The translations under genes and the position numbers were made by a program. The notes below the pieces were generated by a model. The model ran no database searches and was not told the DNA's origin. It saw nothing but the letters and a program-made list of their open reading frames with translations. Of a stretch of DNA of 61,095 nucleotides, positions 1-7,752 are shown piece by piece (position 1 is the first letter of the stretch; every line of letters begins with the position of its first letter). Location of the stretch: positions 1 to 61,095 of the forward strand of contig JAEEYU010000013.1 in the NCBI GenBank assembly GCA_016288315.1. The letters run 5' to 3'. This DNA is from Clostridiaceae bacterium (GTDB taxonomy: Bacteria > Bacillota > Clostridia > Oscillospirales > Acutalibacteraceae).

Positions 1-3000
1 CAACCCAGCCGTATGCCTGCTTTGCGCCTTCATAATGTGTTCTTGTTCCGCGTCTTGTGCCGCTGATAAAGAACGTGTCTGCTGTGTCGCCTTCGCGGGC
101 GTAGTAAACTATATCACCCGAAGGGTCAAGTGTAACAGCACCGTCTTTGTAATAAAGCGGACCGTATTCGTTACCGAAATATGTGCTGATTACTCTGTTT
201 TCAACCGGAGTCCAATTGTCATCAACCTTTTTTTCAACCTTGGCGGTGATAACGCCGCTTGTGCTGTCGGTGAGCGAATAGACATCAAAGCCCTTGCCCG
301 TAAATGTGAACGTTGCCGTTCTCTGCGGGTCTCCGCGTTTTACGGTTGTTGTGTAAGACGCGCCCATCGAGTAGGTTGCCTGATTTTCGTAAGCAGAGTT
401 ATATCCGTAACCCTGATAGTTGTTGCCTGAAGGGAGGTCGGCAAATGCGTTCTCAGCCGCCGTTCCCGCAACAGACCACGGGCTTTCGCCGCCGGGGGCG
501 GGATCAAGCGACACGAAGTTCTCTTCGTAATACACATTTGTTGCCGGGATTATCTTGACCGTTGCATTGTAGTCGTCGCCTTGATAATTTACTGTGTAGT
601 TGAATGTAACCTTATCCTGCATTATTGCGGGAGGTGTGAATTTTACCTGACTGCCGTCTTTAGCTGCTCCGGTGCCCGAAACGCTCTTAAGTGTTGCGCC
701 CGATGCGTCGTTTGCAAGAACAGCAAGCCTGACGGGAAGACCGGAGTCGATGACGTAGGTGTCATCAACAGCGGGTTTTATCCATTTAGCGTAAAGTATT
801 GTATCTTCTGTCGGAGTAAAGGTTGAGCCGCTGACCGCATCTGTCAGGGCGGAATCTCTGAACCAGCCGGCAAACGCGTGGTTTGCATAAATCGGAGTCG
901 GGAGAGCAACACTGCCGAGTGTCCAGTTTGCATAAAGCGGAACAGTTCCGTTGTTTGTTGCGGTAAGATTGCTGACGCTCTGACTGTTGTTATACACCTT
1001 TGCGCCGTTTGCGCTTGTCGCCCAACCGTTAAAGGTTGAAGTCGCCGTTGACGATGCGGGGCTGACTGTTCCGTCGTTCGCGTTGAAAGTAACTGTGTAT
1101 GACCTGGTAAAGCCGTTTGCGTTGAGATTCTGCGCTGTGTCATAAGTGAATGTCTGAGGTGATTGCATTGAACCACCGGTCGCACCGTTGCCGTCAAAAG
1201 TTACGGTGTAGGTGTTTGAGGTCCATACCGCCGTTAATGTAAAGCTTTCGGCAGGCATTGTTGCAGGAACTGTTGCGGCTTCGCCGTTTTTAGTCCAGCC
1301 TGCAAAGGTATAACCTGTTTTTGTCGGATTTGCGGGTGCATTAATCGCTTCACCGTAATTCTTTGTTATTGCAGAAACAGCACTGCCGCCGTCTGTATCA
1401 AATGTAATCGTGTATTGGTTAATGTTCCAATTTGCGGTATATGATCTGTCACCGTGGCTGCCGGTCGGGATCGTTACCGTTGTGTTGGTGTCACCGGTCA
1501 AGCCCGTTCCGCTCCAGCCCCTGAACGAGTAGCCGGTTTTAGTTGGATTGCTAAGAGTTATTGCAGAACTTTCGATTGTGTATGATGCGGGATTACCAGA
1601 CACGCTTCCGCCGTTGAGAGTATATGAAATTGTGTAAGTTACAGGTGTCCAGTGGGCAGTATAAGACCTGTTGCCTGTGCTACCGGTCGGAATTTTGACC
1701 GTTGTGTTATTGTCACCGGTCAGACCCGTTCCGCTCCAGCCCTTGAACGTGTAGCCGGTTCTGGTAGGATTGATAAGTGTAATTGCGGAGCTTTCAATTG
1801 TGTATGAAGCGGGGTTGTTGCCCGATACGCTTCCGCCGTTGAGAGTATATGAAATGGTGTAAGTTATCGGTTTCCATACAGCATAAATTGTATTATTATA
1901 ACCGACAGTTACACTCGTTTTTGAACCGGTTGTTGCGTTTGCATTTGTGCTCCAGCCCTCAAAAGTGTAGCCGGAACGTGTGCCCGTAACGCCCGAAGGG
2001 CTTGTGACTGTTGCAGACTGGTTTGTTCCGATTGTAATGTAGTTTGCAGTGCCAAGCGTAACTCCCGTTACAGTGCCGCCGTTTGCATTATAGGTATAGG
2101 ATGTGCAGAGGGCATCAAGGGCGTCGGTAAGTGCCTGTGCCTTGGATGTATCTGTTGCGCTGAGTTTAGTCAGCTCAATAACTGCGTTTTTATAAGCAGT
2201 CTGGAACGCAGTCCACTTGTAGTTTGTATCGGCATCAAAATAGCATGAAGTAAGGGAACCGTTTGTTGCTCCGTTAACACCGAGTTTTGCCATTGCTTTT
2301 GTTGCTTCATTAACCGCATTTCTGAGATCTTTTTTATCAACTTGCGTAGCGTGTAAGCTGATTTCACCATGAGTCATATGATCCTGATAATGAGTTCCAA
2401 ACGACCAATATGAGTCGCAAGTCTGATATTCGGTGTGGAATTTATATTCTACTGAAGTTCCAGATAAAAGAGTTCTGGGCCAAGGGCCAAAATATTTAAG
2501 ACCCTCATTATGATTACCGCTACGATCGTTTTTTCCGGTAACGCCCATACCTGCAATTATATAATTTTTCCTTTCAAAATATGTTCCTCTTGTATCTGTG
2601 CTGTCATTAGAGCCAAAGCCTATTGAATCTAACCCGGTATTATCAGCGACATACCATTGACCACCCGAATCCGAGCTTTCATTATCGGTTGCGAGCATAC
2701 CTACTGTTAAATTAGGAATCTGTCTTAAATCAGAATACCTTGAGGTATCAAGGGTGATTGTTCCGCGATAACGAGCCGTTGAACGGATAATACGGTCGTC
2801 ACCATTTGATTCTGAAAAATAATATGTGAATGGATATGGATATGATTTTGTCGGATCGTTTGTGCTTGTATCCTTGTTTTTTGTTGCATTATTAAACCAG
2901 TCAGTGGCATTGTTGTTATCAATACCAGTTGTTGTAAAATGATAAGTATTTGTTGCTGTTCCGGAATAGTGAGTATAATAAAGGCCTGCACCAACGGTTG

Positions 3001-3832
3001 ATGAAGTCCAGTCTCCGGAGCCGTGCATTGCGCCGCCTGCGCTGTTAAGGTAAGTCGTCCCATTATATGAACCAACATTTCTGCCACCAAAAACTGCAAG
3101 AGATTTTCCACCAGTATATAAAGGATAGACTAGGTAGTCGCCGTTACCGGAATCCGCATCGTAAATACCGTGAAATCCACTCATAAATGCTATTTGCTGT
3201 GTATAAAAACTATTTGCCGCAATTCTTAATGCTGTGCCTGCGGGAACCATATAAGGTTTGTAAACATAAGTGTAGGCAAAAGCTGTTTTTGTTTTTTCAT
3301 CATTGGAATCTGTATAAGTAAGAGACCATTGAATATAACAACCGGCTGTTGAGGCAGCAAGAGAAGGTGATGTGCCGCCGGTGATATCAACAGAACCACC
3401 GTTTGTAATTGTCGAAGAAGAAAGAGTTACCGAACCGCCCGACAAAGTTGAAGAAAGAGTGTCATTATAGAACTGATAAGATATAGTTGCAGAAGTCGCA
3501 CCATTGTAAGAATAATAAATCTTACCTATTGTTGGAGTAGAAGGATTTGAATTTGTTGCTTCCAGAACAGAGCCATCGCTGTTGTTATTGATATAATATT
3601 CAAATGGAGTGGAAGTAGTATCTTTCCATGAAGGAGCATTCTGGTAAAGATAAATAACCTCCGGGACGACAAATGTAAGATCGCCGCAGGTGACATCCGC
3701 CGCTTTCGACGCGCCGAGAGCCGATGCCGTAATGAAAAGCCCCAGACTGTTGCCGAAGACCCCGAACGCCATAATCAGCGCAAGGGTGAGAGCGAGGAGT
3801 TTTCTGGAATTGTTTTTGAGTGCTTTCAGCAT
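1..3832 (-). CDS. Large secreted surface protein with InlB-type repeats (C-terminus beyond window)
   Basis: The reading frame is open from an ATG at 3832 to the left edge, about 1277 residues, so the C-terminus and any anchor are missing. The N-terminus is basic (MLKALKNNSRK) followed by a hydrophobic stretch ending near an Ala-rich cleavage region: a Sec signal peptide. Residues about 45-560 are a Ser/Thr/Asn/Gly-rich region with no domain I can name. Residues about 577-1018 hold five to six Listeria-Bacteroides (InlB B, Flg_new) repeats, each with the signature GYTF.GW and ending YTA.W or similar. Then comes an Ig-like module (starting VDDTYVIDSGLPVRLAV, about 1019-1097) and a beta-rich module (TFTFTGKGFDVYS). 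Such repeats occur in adhesins and large clostridial surface proteins; the exact ligand is unknown. GGGGG precedes the ATG. It has its own strong promoter (4029-4057). Confidence 0.85.
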   Translation of the reverse strand, partial: MLKALKNNSRKLLALTLALIMAFGVFGNSLGLFITASALGASKAADVTCGDLTFVVPEVIYLYQNAPSWKDTTSTPFEYYINNNSDGSVLEATNSNPSTPTIGKIYYSYNGATSATISYQFYNDTLSSTLSGGSVTLSSSTITNGGSVDITGGTSPSLAASTAGCYIQWSLTYTDSNDEKTKTAFAYTYVYKPYMVPAGTALRIAANSFYTQQIAFMSGFHGIYDADSGNGDYLVYPLYTGGKSLAVFGGRNVGSYNGTTYLNSAGGAMHGSGDWTSSTVGAGLYYTHYSGTATNTYHFTTTGIDNNNATDWFNNATKNKDTSTNDPTKSYPYPFTYYFSESNGDDRIIRSTARYRGTITLDTSRYSDLRQIPNLTVGMLATDNESSDSGGQWYVADNTGLDSIGFGSNDSTDTRGTYFERKNYIIAGMGVTGKNDRSGNHNEGLKYFGPWPRTLLSGTSVEYKFHTEYQTCDSYWSFGTHYQDHMTHGEISLHATQVDKKDLRNAVNEATKAMAKLGVNGATNGSLTSCYFDADTNYKWTAFQTAYKNAVIELTKLSATDTSKAQALTDALDALCTSYTYNANGGTVTGVTLGTANYITIGTNQSATVTSPSGVTGTRSGYTFEGWSTNANATTGSKTSVTVGYNNTIYAVWKPITYTISYTLNGGSVSGNNPASYTIESSAITLINPTRTGYTFKGWSGTGLTGDNNTTVKIPTGSTGNRSYTAHWTPVTYTISYTLNGGSVSGNPASYTIESSAITLSNPTKTGYSFRGWSGTGLTGDTNTTVTIPTGSHGDRSYTANWNINQYTITFDTDGGSAVSAITKNYGEAINAPANPTKTGYTFAGWTKNGEAATVPATMPAESFTLTAVWTSNTYTVTFDGNGATGGSMQSPQTFTYDTAQNLNANGFTRSYTVTFNANDGTVSPASSTATSTFNGWATSANGAKVYNNSQSVSNLTATNNGTVPLYANWTLGSVALPTPIYANHAFAGWFRDSALTDAVSGSTFTPTEDTILYAKWIKPAVDDTYVIDSGLPVRLAVLANDASGATLKSVSGTGAAKDGSQVKFTPPAIMQDKVTFNYTVNYQGDDYNATVKIIPATNVYYEENFVSLDPAPGGESPWSVAGTAAENAFADLPSGNNYQGYGYNSAYENQATYSMGASYTTTVKRGDPQRTATFTFTGKGFDVYSLTDSTSGVITAKVEKKVDDNWTPVENRVISTYFGNEYGPLYYKDGAVTLDPSGDIVYYAREGDTADTFFISGTRRGTRTHYEGAKQAYGWV
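1430..1869 (-). repeat. Two adjacent near-identical InlB-type repeat units
   Basis: Inside the surface protein gene, roughly 1430-1649 and 1650-1869 encode two consecutive repeat units of about 72 residues that share most bases as well as amino acids. Both read YTISYTLNGGSVSGN, then PASYTIESSAITL, GW SGTGLTGD and IPTGS. The other InlB repeats on either side are much more diverged, which points to a recent tandem duplication or ongoing homogenisation of this pair. Confidence 0.8.
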
Positions 3833-4028
3833 AATCAATACCCCCGTAAATGGAATTTGAATAATGATTTGTATATGAGATTTAATTATAAACCGTTCAG
3901 GGCTCAGCCGGGTTGAATTAAACGGGAAAAGCCGGTCAAAGTCCGTGTTTTAAAGCGATAAAAACGGTATTTGTTACATAATGTTAAAATGTGAAATATC
4001 AAACAAATATCCATTTTACCGATTAGGA
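3833..4028. other. Long 5' leader of the surface protein gene
   Basis: This roughly 190-base stretch between promoter and start codon has no plausible gene. It contains the purine-rich ribosome binding site (GGGGG on the minus strand near 3841) and some GC-rich segments able to form weak local stems. No known riboswitch motif was recognised. Confidence 0.5.
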
Positions 4029-4057
4029 ATTATAACACATTTTGTCAATTGTGTCAA
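4029..4057 (-). promoter_or_regulatory. Consensus sigma-A promoter of the surface protein gene
   Basis: On the minus strand TTGACA (4052-4057) and TATAAT (4029-4034) are separated by exactly 17 bases, a perfect match to the housekeeping consensus. Transcription would start near 4022, leaving a 5' leader of about 190 bases before the ATG at 3832. A second TTGACA overlaps the spacer. The leader contains short GC-rich segments (around 3900-3945) but I could not assign a riboswitch class. Confidence 0.75.
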
Positions 4058-4137
4058 TTATATTGTAATAAATATAAGTTACATTTCGGATGTCAGTTTT
4101 GAGGTTGGTTTTATATTTGCAAAGATAGCGAAATGAT

Positions 4138-4435
4138 GAGATTCTTCGCCTGCGGTTCAGAATGACAAATCAGGTGTCAGATTTCAGGAGTTAGGCAGCG
4201 GAGCGGTGGGATGAATTGCGGGTTTTGACCCTTCCGTCTCGCCTTCGGCGTGCCACCTCCCCTCACAGGAGAGGCCAATGCGGAACGCCGGACGTCGTTC
4301 GCTACGGGATGCAGCATGAGTAAGATGTAGGTGACACCTCATCCACCGCAAGCGGTCCCCCTTCCCCTCAAGGGAAGAATACCCTCCCAGTCGCCTGCGG
4401 CGCCATCTTCCACAAAAGGAGGGAGGCAAAGAAGA
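4138..4435. repeat. Composite intergenic dispersed repeat (REP-like units)
   Basis: The left part (4138-4166) reads GATTCTTCGCCTGCGG then TTCAGAATGACA, a palindromic motif I recall as widely scattered in gut Clostridia. The right part has three related units at about 4231-4275, 4331-4378 and 4388-4432. Each carries a small hairpin core (CGCCTTCGGCG, ACCGCAAGCGGT, CGCCTGCGGCG) followed by an inverted CC-rich/GG-rich pair such as CTTCCCCTCAAGGGAAG. Short open frames across this stretch on both strands (4184-4456 and 4331-4570) are by-products of the repeat and are not called as genes. The family assignment rests on memory of similar sequences and not on a search. Confidence 0.65.
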
Positions 4436-4480
4436 ACGGTTAGGGCGTTTCAACACAGGTTAATTAAAAAATACAGAAAA

Positions 4481-4507
4481 GCCGCCGTCCGGATTGCGGA
4501 CGGCGGT
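4481..4507 (-). terminator. Rho-independent terminator of the 4528-5505 lipoprotein gene
   Basis: GCCGCCGTCCG and CGGACGGCGGT form an 11-bp GC-rich stem with a tiny loop just past the stop codon at 4528. Read on the minus strand it is followed by TTTTCTGTATTTTTTAA. Confidence 0.9.
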
Positions 4508-4527
4508 GAAAATGATATTCATTTCAA

Positions 4528-5505
4528 TCAGTTAAACAAGCTCTTTTTTGTTGTTTCGGGCTCTTTATAGTCAAGAGTTTTGAAAAAAATCTCATCTTTA
4601 CCGGGCATTTCCTGAATGATGTCATAGGTCTTTCTGAGGGTGAACCAGGAAACATATTCTTTGCCATTAATTACCATAATTGCCCTGCTGTCAAGCTCTT
4701 TGCCGAGCGACTTGTAGCTCTGACCGATCAGCTCCTCAAAAGCGGCTTTGTCGATATAGCTTATGGGCGGAACTATGCCTTCTTCGCCATAGGCGAAATC
4801 GGCTTCGGGCTTGAACTCCTTGCCGTTGAAATAATAGGTATAATCATCGGTAACAAAAAAGCTTGTGTCGGGTTTGTCGGTTACCTTGCTGAGATTGTTG
4901 TAATCGCCGATTTCGAGCAGTAGTCCGTTCTGGCTTGCCACGCCGTAATCCTTATCGATTGTGCCGTCTGCCTTTTTTGAAACGACATGAACTTTGCCGT
5001 CGGCATCTTCATAAAAGCCGATATTTACATCGCCTTCAAATGACGCTTCGGCAACGAGTTCCAGAGCTTTGGTCGAATTGCCGTTTTCATCCATGAGAAG
5101 ACTTGTTGTGTAATCATAAAGCGCTGCAGTGGTTGAGCCGCGGTGCGAATTGTAGCCGGAAGCGAAAACCTCTTCATAGCCGTCACCGTCTATATCTTTG
5201 TAAAGAGCGTCTTTGATTGCAAAGCCGGTGACTGCGACCTTTTTATTCTCTTTGTTCATAATGAAGCCGGCGCCGTCTTTTTCATCACTGTAAACGACAT
5301 TGTCGCTTTTTTCATCTTCGTTGGCAACTGTAACTTCGGAAACATTCTTTTTGTCGAGAACGTCAACAAAATTCACACCGTCGAAAGCCTCTTCGATAGC
5401 TTCAAAATCGCTTTTCTTTATCGAATTCTTACCGCAGGATGAGAGCATAACAGTTGTGCCAGCAACAACACAAACAGCAAGAATGACAGACAATAATTTT
5501 TTCAT
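4528..5505 (-). CDS. Putative lipoprotein of unknown function
   Basis: 325 residues. The N-terminus MKKLLSVILAVCVVAGTTV followed by the lipobox LSSC is a type II signal peptide, so the protein should be lipid-anchored outside the membrane. I recognise no family. The mature part is acidic and contains the phrase KDIDGDGYEEVFASG, resembling the D-x-D-G-D-G calcium-binding or VCBS/FG-GAP-like loop seen in some extracellular proteins, followed by segments that look like beta strands. AAGGAG lies at normal distance before the ATG. It is 15 bases downstream of the phosphoesterase gene on the same strand and is followed by a strong terminator, so the two probably form one transcript. Confidence 0.85.
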   Translation of the reverse strand: MKKLLSVILAVCVVAGTTVMLSSCGKNSIKKSDFEAIEEAFDGVNFVDVLDKKNVSEVTVANEDEKSDNVVYSDEKDGAGFIMNKENKKVAVTGFAIKDALYKDIDGDGYEEVFASGYNSHRGSTTAALYDYTTSLLMDENGNSTKALELVAEASFEGDVNIGFYEDADGKVHVVSKKADGTIDKDYGVASQNGLLLEIGDYNNLSKVTDKPDTSFFVTDDYTYYFNGKEFKPEADFAYGEEGIVPPISYIDKAAFEELIGQSYKSLGKELDSRAIMVINGKEYVSWFTLRKTYDIIQEMPGKDEIFFKTLDYKEPETTKKSLFN

Positions 5506-5520
5506 AATTCCGACTCCTTT

Positions 5521-6213
5521 TTAATTGATTATTTCGCCCGTGAGAGGATTTATCACCTTGCGGAAAACACAGACATGTGTGCTTGAAACATATTTGTCAA
5601 GATGCATTGAGCCGAAGAACCAGCGGCGGAATTCACAGCTTGCCGAAAGCTCTTCAAAATAAGTGTTAAGACCGTTGACCGTGGATTCATCGCCGTCTTT
5701 GAGTGCAAGAAAAGTCTTGATTTTCATAGGAGGTTCGTGGGTTATTACAAAATCGACCTTACAGTCAACACGCTCCAGATTCTCAGCGCCTTCGAGCATT
5801 TCCTCCCTTGAAGGCAGTTCGAACTTTGACCAGGAGTTGTTCTCGAATCTGATGTCGATATCGGGGCTTTCTCCCCCGCCCATTGTAAAGAATTTAAGAC
5901 CTTCAATGTCAAAAACCTGACCGCGCATAAGGTGATAAACGTTACCAGTGATATTGTGAACTTTGCCGCCGTTCCATTTTGAAACTTCATAAGAATTGAG
6001 GAGTTCAAAATTCTCGTGGGTGCCGTCAACAAAGCAGATGTTGAACTTTTTTTTGCCCAGCTTTTCAAGTATCTTTTTTTCGTGCTTGCTGCCGTTCCAC
6101 AAAAAGCCGAAATCGCCGCAAATAATAAGCGTGTCATCCTTTTTGAGGTTGCGGACAGCCGACGATTCAAAACGGCTTTTGTCGCCGTGAACGTCACCGG
6201 TGATGTATATCAT
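5521..6213 (-). CDS. Calcineurin-like metallophosphoesterase with altered metal-site motifs
   Basis: 230 residues of the calcineurin-like phosphoesterase fold. Motifs in order: GDVHG (6-10), GDFG (about 33-36), GTHENF (about 64-69), THEPP (about 165), and FFGSMH near 207. The family normally has GNHE and GHxH, so the Asn and the first His of these two motifs, both usual metal ligands, are Thr and Ser here. The rest is well conserved, so the change may mark a subfamily with a modified metal site or weak activity. Substrate unknown; cytoplasmic (no signal peptide). GGAGGCGG precedes the ATG. It is first in a two-gene unit with the lipoprotein. Confidence 0.85.
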   Translation of the reverse strand: MIYITGDVHGDKSRFESSAVRNLKKDDTLIICGDFGFLWNGSKHEKKILEKLGKKKFNICFVDGTHENFELLNSYEVSKWNGGKVHNITGNVYHLMRGQVFDIEGLKFFTMGGGESPDIDIRFENNSWSKFELPSREEMLEGAENLERVDCKVDFVITHEPPMKIKTFLALKDGDESTVNGLNTYFEELSASCEFRRWFFGSMHLDKYVSSTHVCVFRKVINPLTGEIIN

Positions 6214-6352
6214 ATAAACCGCCTCCGGAAATACAACGAATACTTTTGATTTTGGTATTTATTTTTTTAACCAATGGTGTTATAATAAATGTCGCTTTTT
6301 TAAAACTGTATTAAATACTATATTATTATAAAACATTTACGGTGTAAAGTCT

Positions 6353-7714
6353 ATGAAAAAATTTTTAATTTTTATTACTGTTTTTATTATCATTTTGTCG
6401 GCGGCGTTCTGCTGCCCTGCAAGCGCAACATACAACACGCTTTCCGACACGCTCGACCTGCACAGTGAAAACTACATTTTAATGAGTCTTGACAACGGCA
6501 CGGTTATTTTTGAGAGCAACGCAGACAAACAGCTTCCGCCCGCTTCTTTAACAAAGGTTGTGACGGCAACGGTTGTGCTTGAAAACTGCGAAGACCTGAC
6601 AACTATGGTTGCCGCCCCAGAATACTGCCTTAATATGCTGCTCGGCACAGGCAGTTCAACCGCCGGAATAAGAGCAGGCGAAGAGCTTTCTGTTGACGAC
6701 CTGCTGCACTGCCTGCTTATTGAAAGCGCAAACGATGCGGCTTTGATTCTTGCAGATTACATCGGTCAGGGCGACATAGACACTTTTATCGGAATGATGA
6801 ACGACTGTGTAAGAAGAATCGGCTGCACGAACACCAATTTTGTTAATCCGCACGGACTTGACGACGACTACCAGTTCAGCACACCGAGAGATGTTGCAAA
6901 AATCTTTCAGAATGCGATGACATACACCGCTTTTGCCGACATAGTCGGGCTCAACAGCTACACCGTGCCCGCAACAAACATGCGCAGGGAGAGGACAATC
7001 ATAAGCACAAACAAGATGCTCAACCCCGCATATAAAGACTACTACTGCAAATACATCACCGGCGGAAAAACGGGTTCCACAAGCAAAGCGGGCAAATGCG
7101 TATGCACTGTTTCATCCAGCAACGGCTACAATTACATCTGCGTGGTTATGAACGCTCCGCAGTATAATATTGACGATGATTCGGCTGAGGAAAACTGCGC
7201 ATTTGTTGACACAAAATCCATGGTCACCTGGGCTATACGCAACCTTGAGCTTGTCAAGATTGCAGACTCGACCGCCATTGCGGCAGAGGTTCCCGTTCGG
7301 CTTTCGCGCTCCGCCGATTATGTTACGCTTGCCCCATCCGAAGACAAATACGAGCTTGTGCCCTCCGGCACTGATTCGGGAAATGTTGTTATCGAGCCGC
7401 AGAAGGATTCTTTGCCCGCAAGTCTGACGGCGCCCGTCAAAAAGGATGAATTTATTTGCAAGGCCTCTGTTCTCTACGGCGGAGAATCAATAGCGGAAAT
7501 CGACCTTGTGGCAACAAACGATGTAAGCAAAAGTATTCTGCTGACAATCGCCGATATTCTCGGAAAAATATTTTCCAGTCTGCCGATGAAGATTCTCGGA
7601 GTGCTTGTTCTGATTCTTATTATTGCAGTTGCATCATATATAATAAAATTGCTTATAAAGAAAAGGAAAAGCGAACATCTGCACATTGTGACATACAACG
7701 ACATCAAAAAATAA
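6353..7714 (+). CDS. D-alanyl-D-alanine carboxypeptidase (PBP5/DacF family)
   Basis: 453 residues. A serine peptidase S11 enzyme that trims the terminal D-Ala of peptidoglycan stem peptides outside the membrane. N-terminal signal peptide (1-25). Catalytic motifs are all present: SLTK (65-68, nucleophile Ser65 and Lys68), SAN (125-127) and KTG (239-241). After the catalytic domain comes a beta-rich C-terminal domain (about 300-390), then a transmembrane helix (about 415-437) with a basic tail; a true hydrophobic anchor is used in place of the amphipathic helix of E. coli PBP5. The gene stands alone between a divergent pair and a convergent mannosidase. Only a weak purine-rich stretch (GGTG) precedes the ATG. 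Upstream TATAAT (6281-6286) lacks a well-placed -35. Confidence 0.93.
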   Translation: MKKFLIFITVFIIILSAAFCCPASATYNTLSDTLDLHSENYILMSLDNGTVIFESNADKQLPPASLTKVVTATVVLENCEDLTTMVAAPEYCLNMLLGTGSSTAGIRAGEELSVDDLLHCLLIESANDAALILADYIGQGDIDTFIGMMNDCVRRIGCTNTNFVNPHGLDDDYQFSTPRDVAKIFQNAMTYTAFADIVGLNSYTVPATNMRRERTIISTNKMLNPAYKDYYCKYITGGKTGSTSKAGKCVCTVSSSNGYNYICVVMNAPQYNIDDDSAEENCAFVDTKSMVTWAIRNLELVKIADSTAIAAEVPVRLSRSADYVTLAPSEDKYELVPSGTDSGNVVIEPQKDSLPASLTAPVKKDEFICKASVLYGGESIAEIDLVATNDVSKSILLTIADILGKIFSSLPMKILGVLVLILIIAVASYIIKLLIKKRKSEHLHIVTYNDIKK

Positions 7715-7720
7715 AAAATG

Positions 7721-7746
7721 CAGGTGCAGTCAGAAAACTGCACCTG
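7721..7746. terminator. Bidirectional terminator between carboxypeptidase and mannosidase genes
   Basis: A perfect 10-bp stem CAGGTGCAGT / ACTGCACCTG with a six-base loop sits between the convergent stops at 7714 and 7753. It is flanked by T-rich DNA on one side and A-rich on the other, so it can stop transcription from both genes. Confidence 0.92.
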
Positions 7747-7752
7747 TTATTT

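Noticed and set aside
2725-3111. Minus-strand open frame (128 codons) within the surface protein region, and a similar one at 844-1197
   Set aside because: Both are alternate frames of the long surface protein gene, which runs through the same DNA in another frame without interruption.
4184-4570. Short open frames on both strands at 4184-4456 and 4331-4570
   Set aside because: They are produced by the composite dispersed repeat and, for the second, also run through a terminator.
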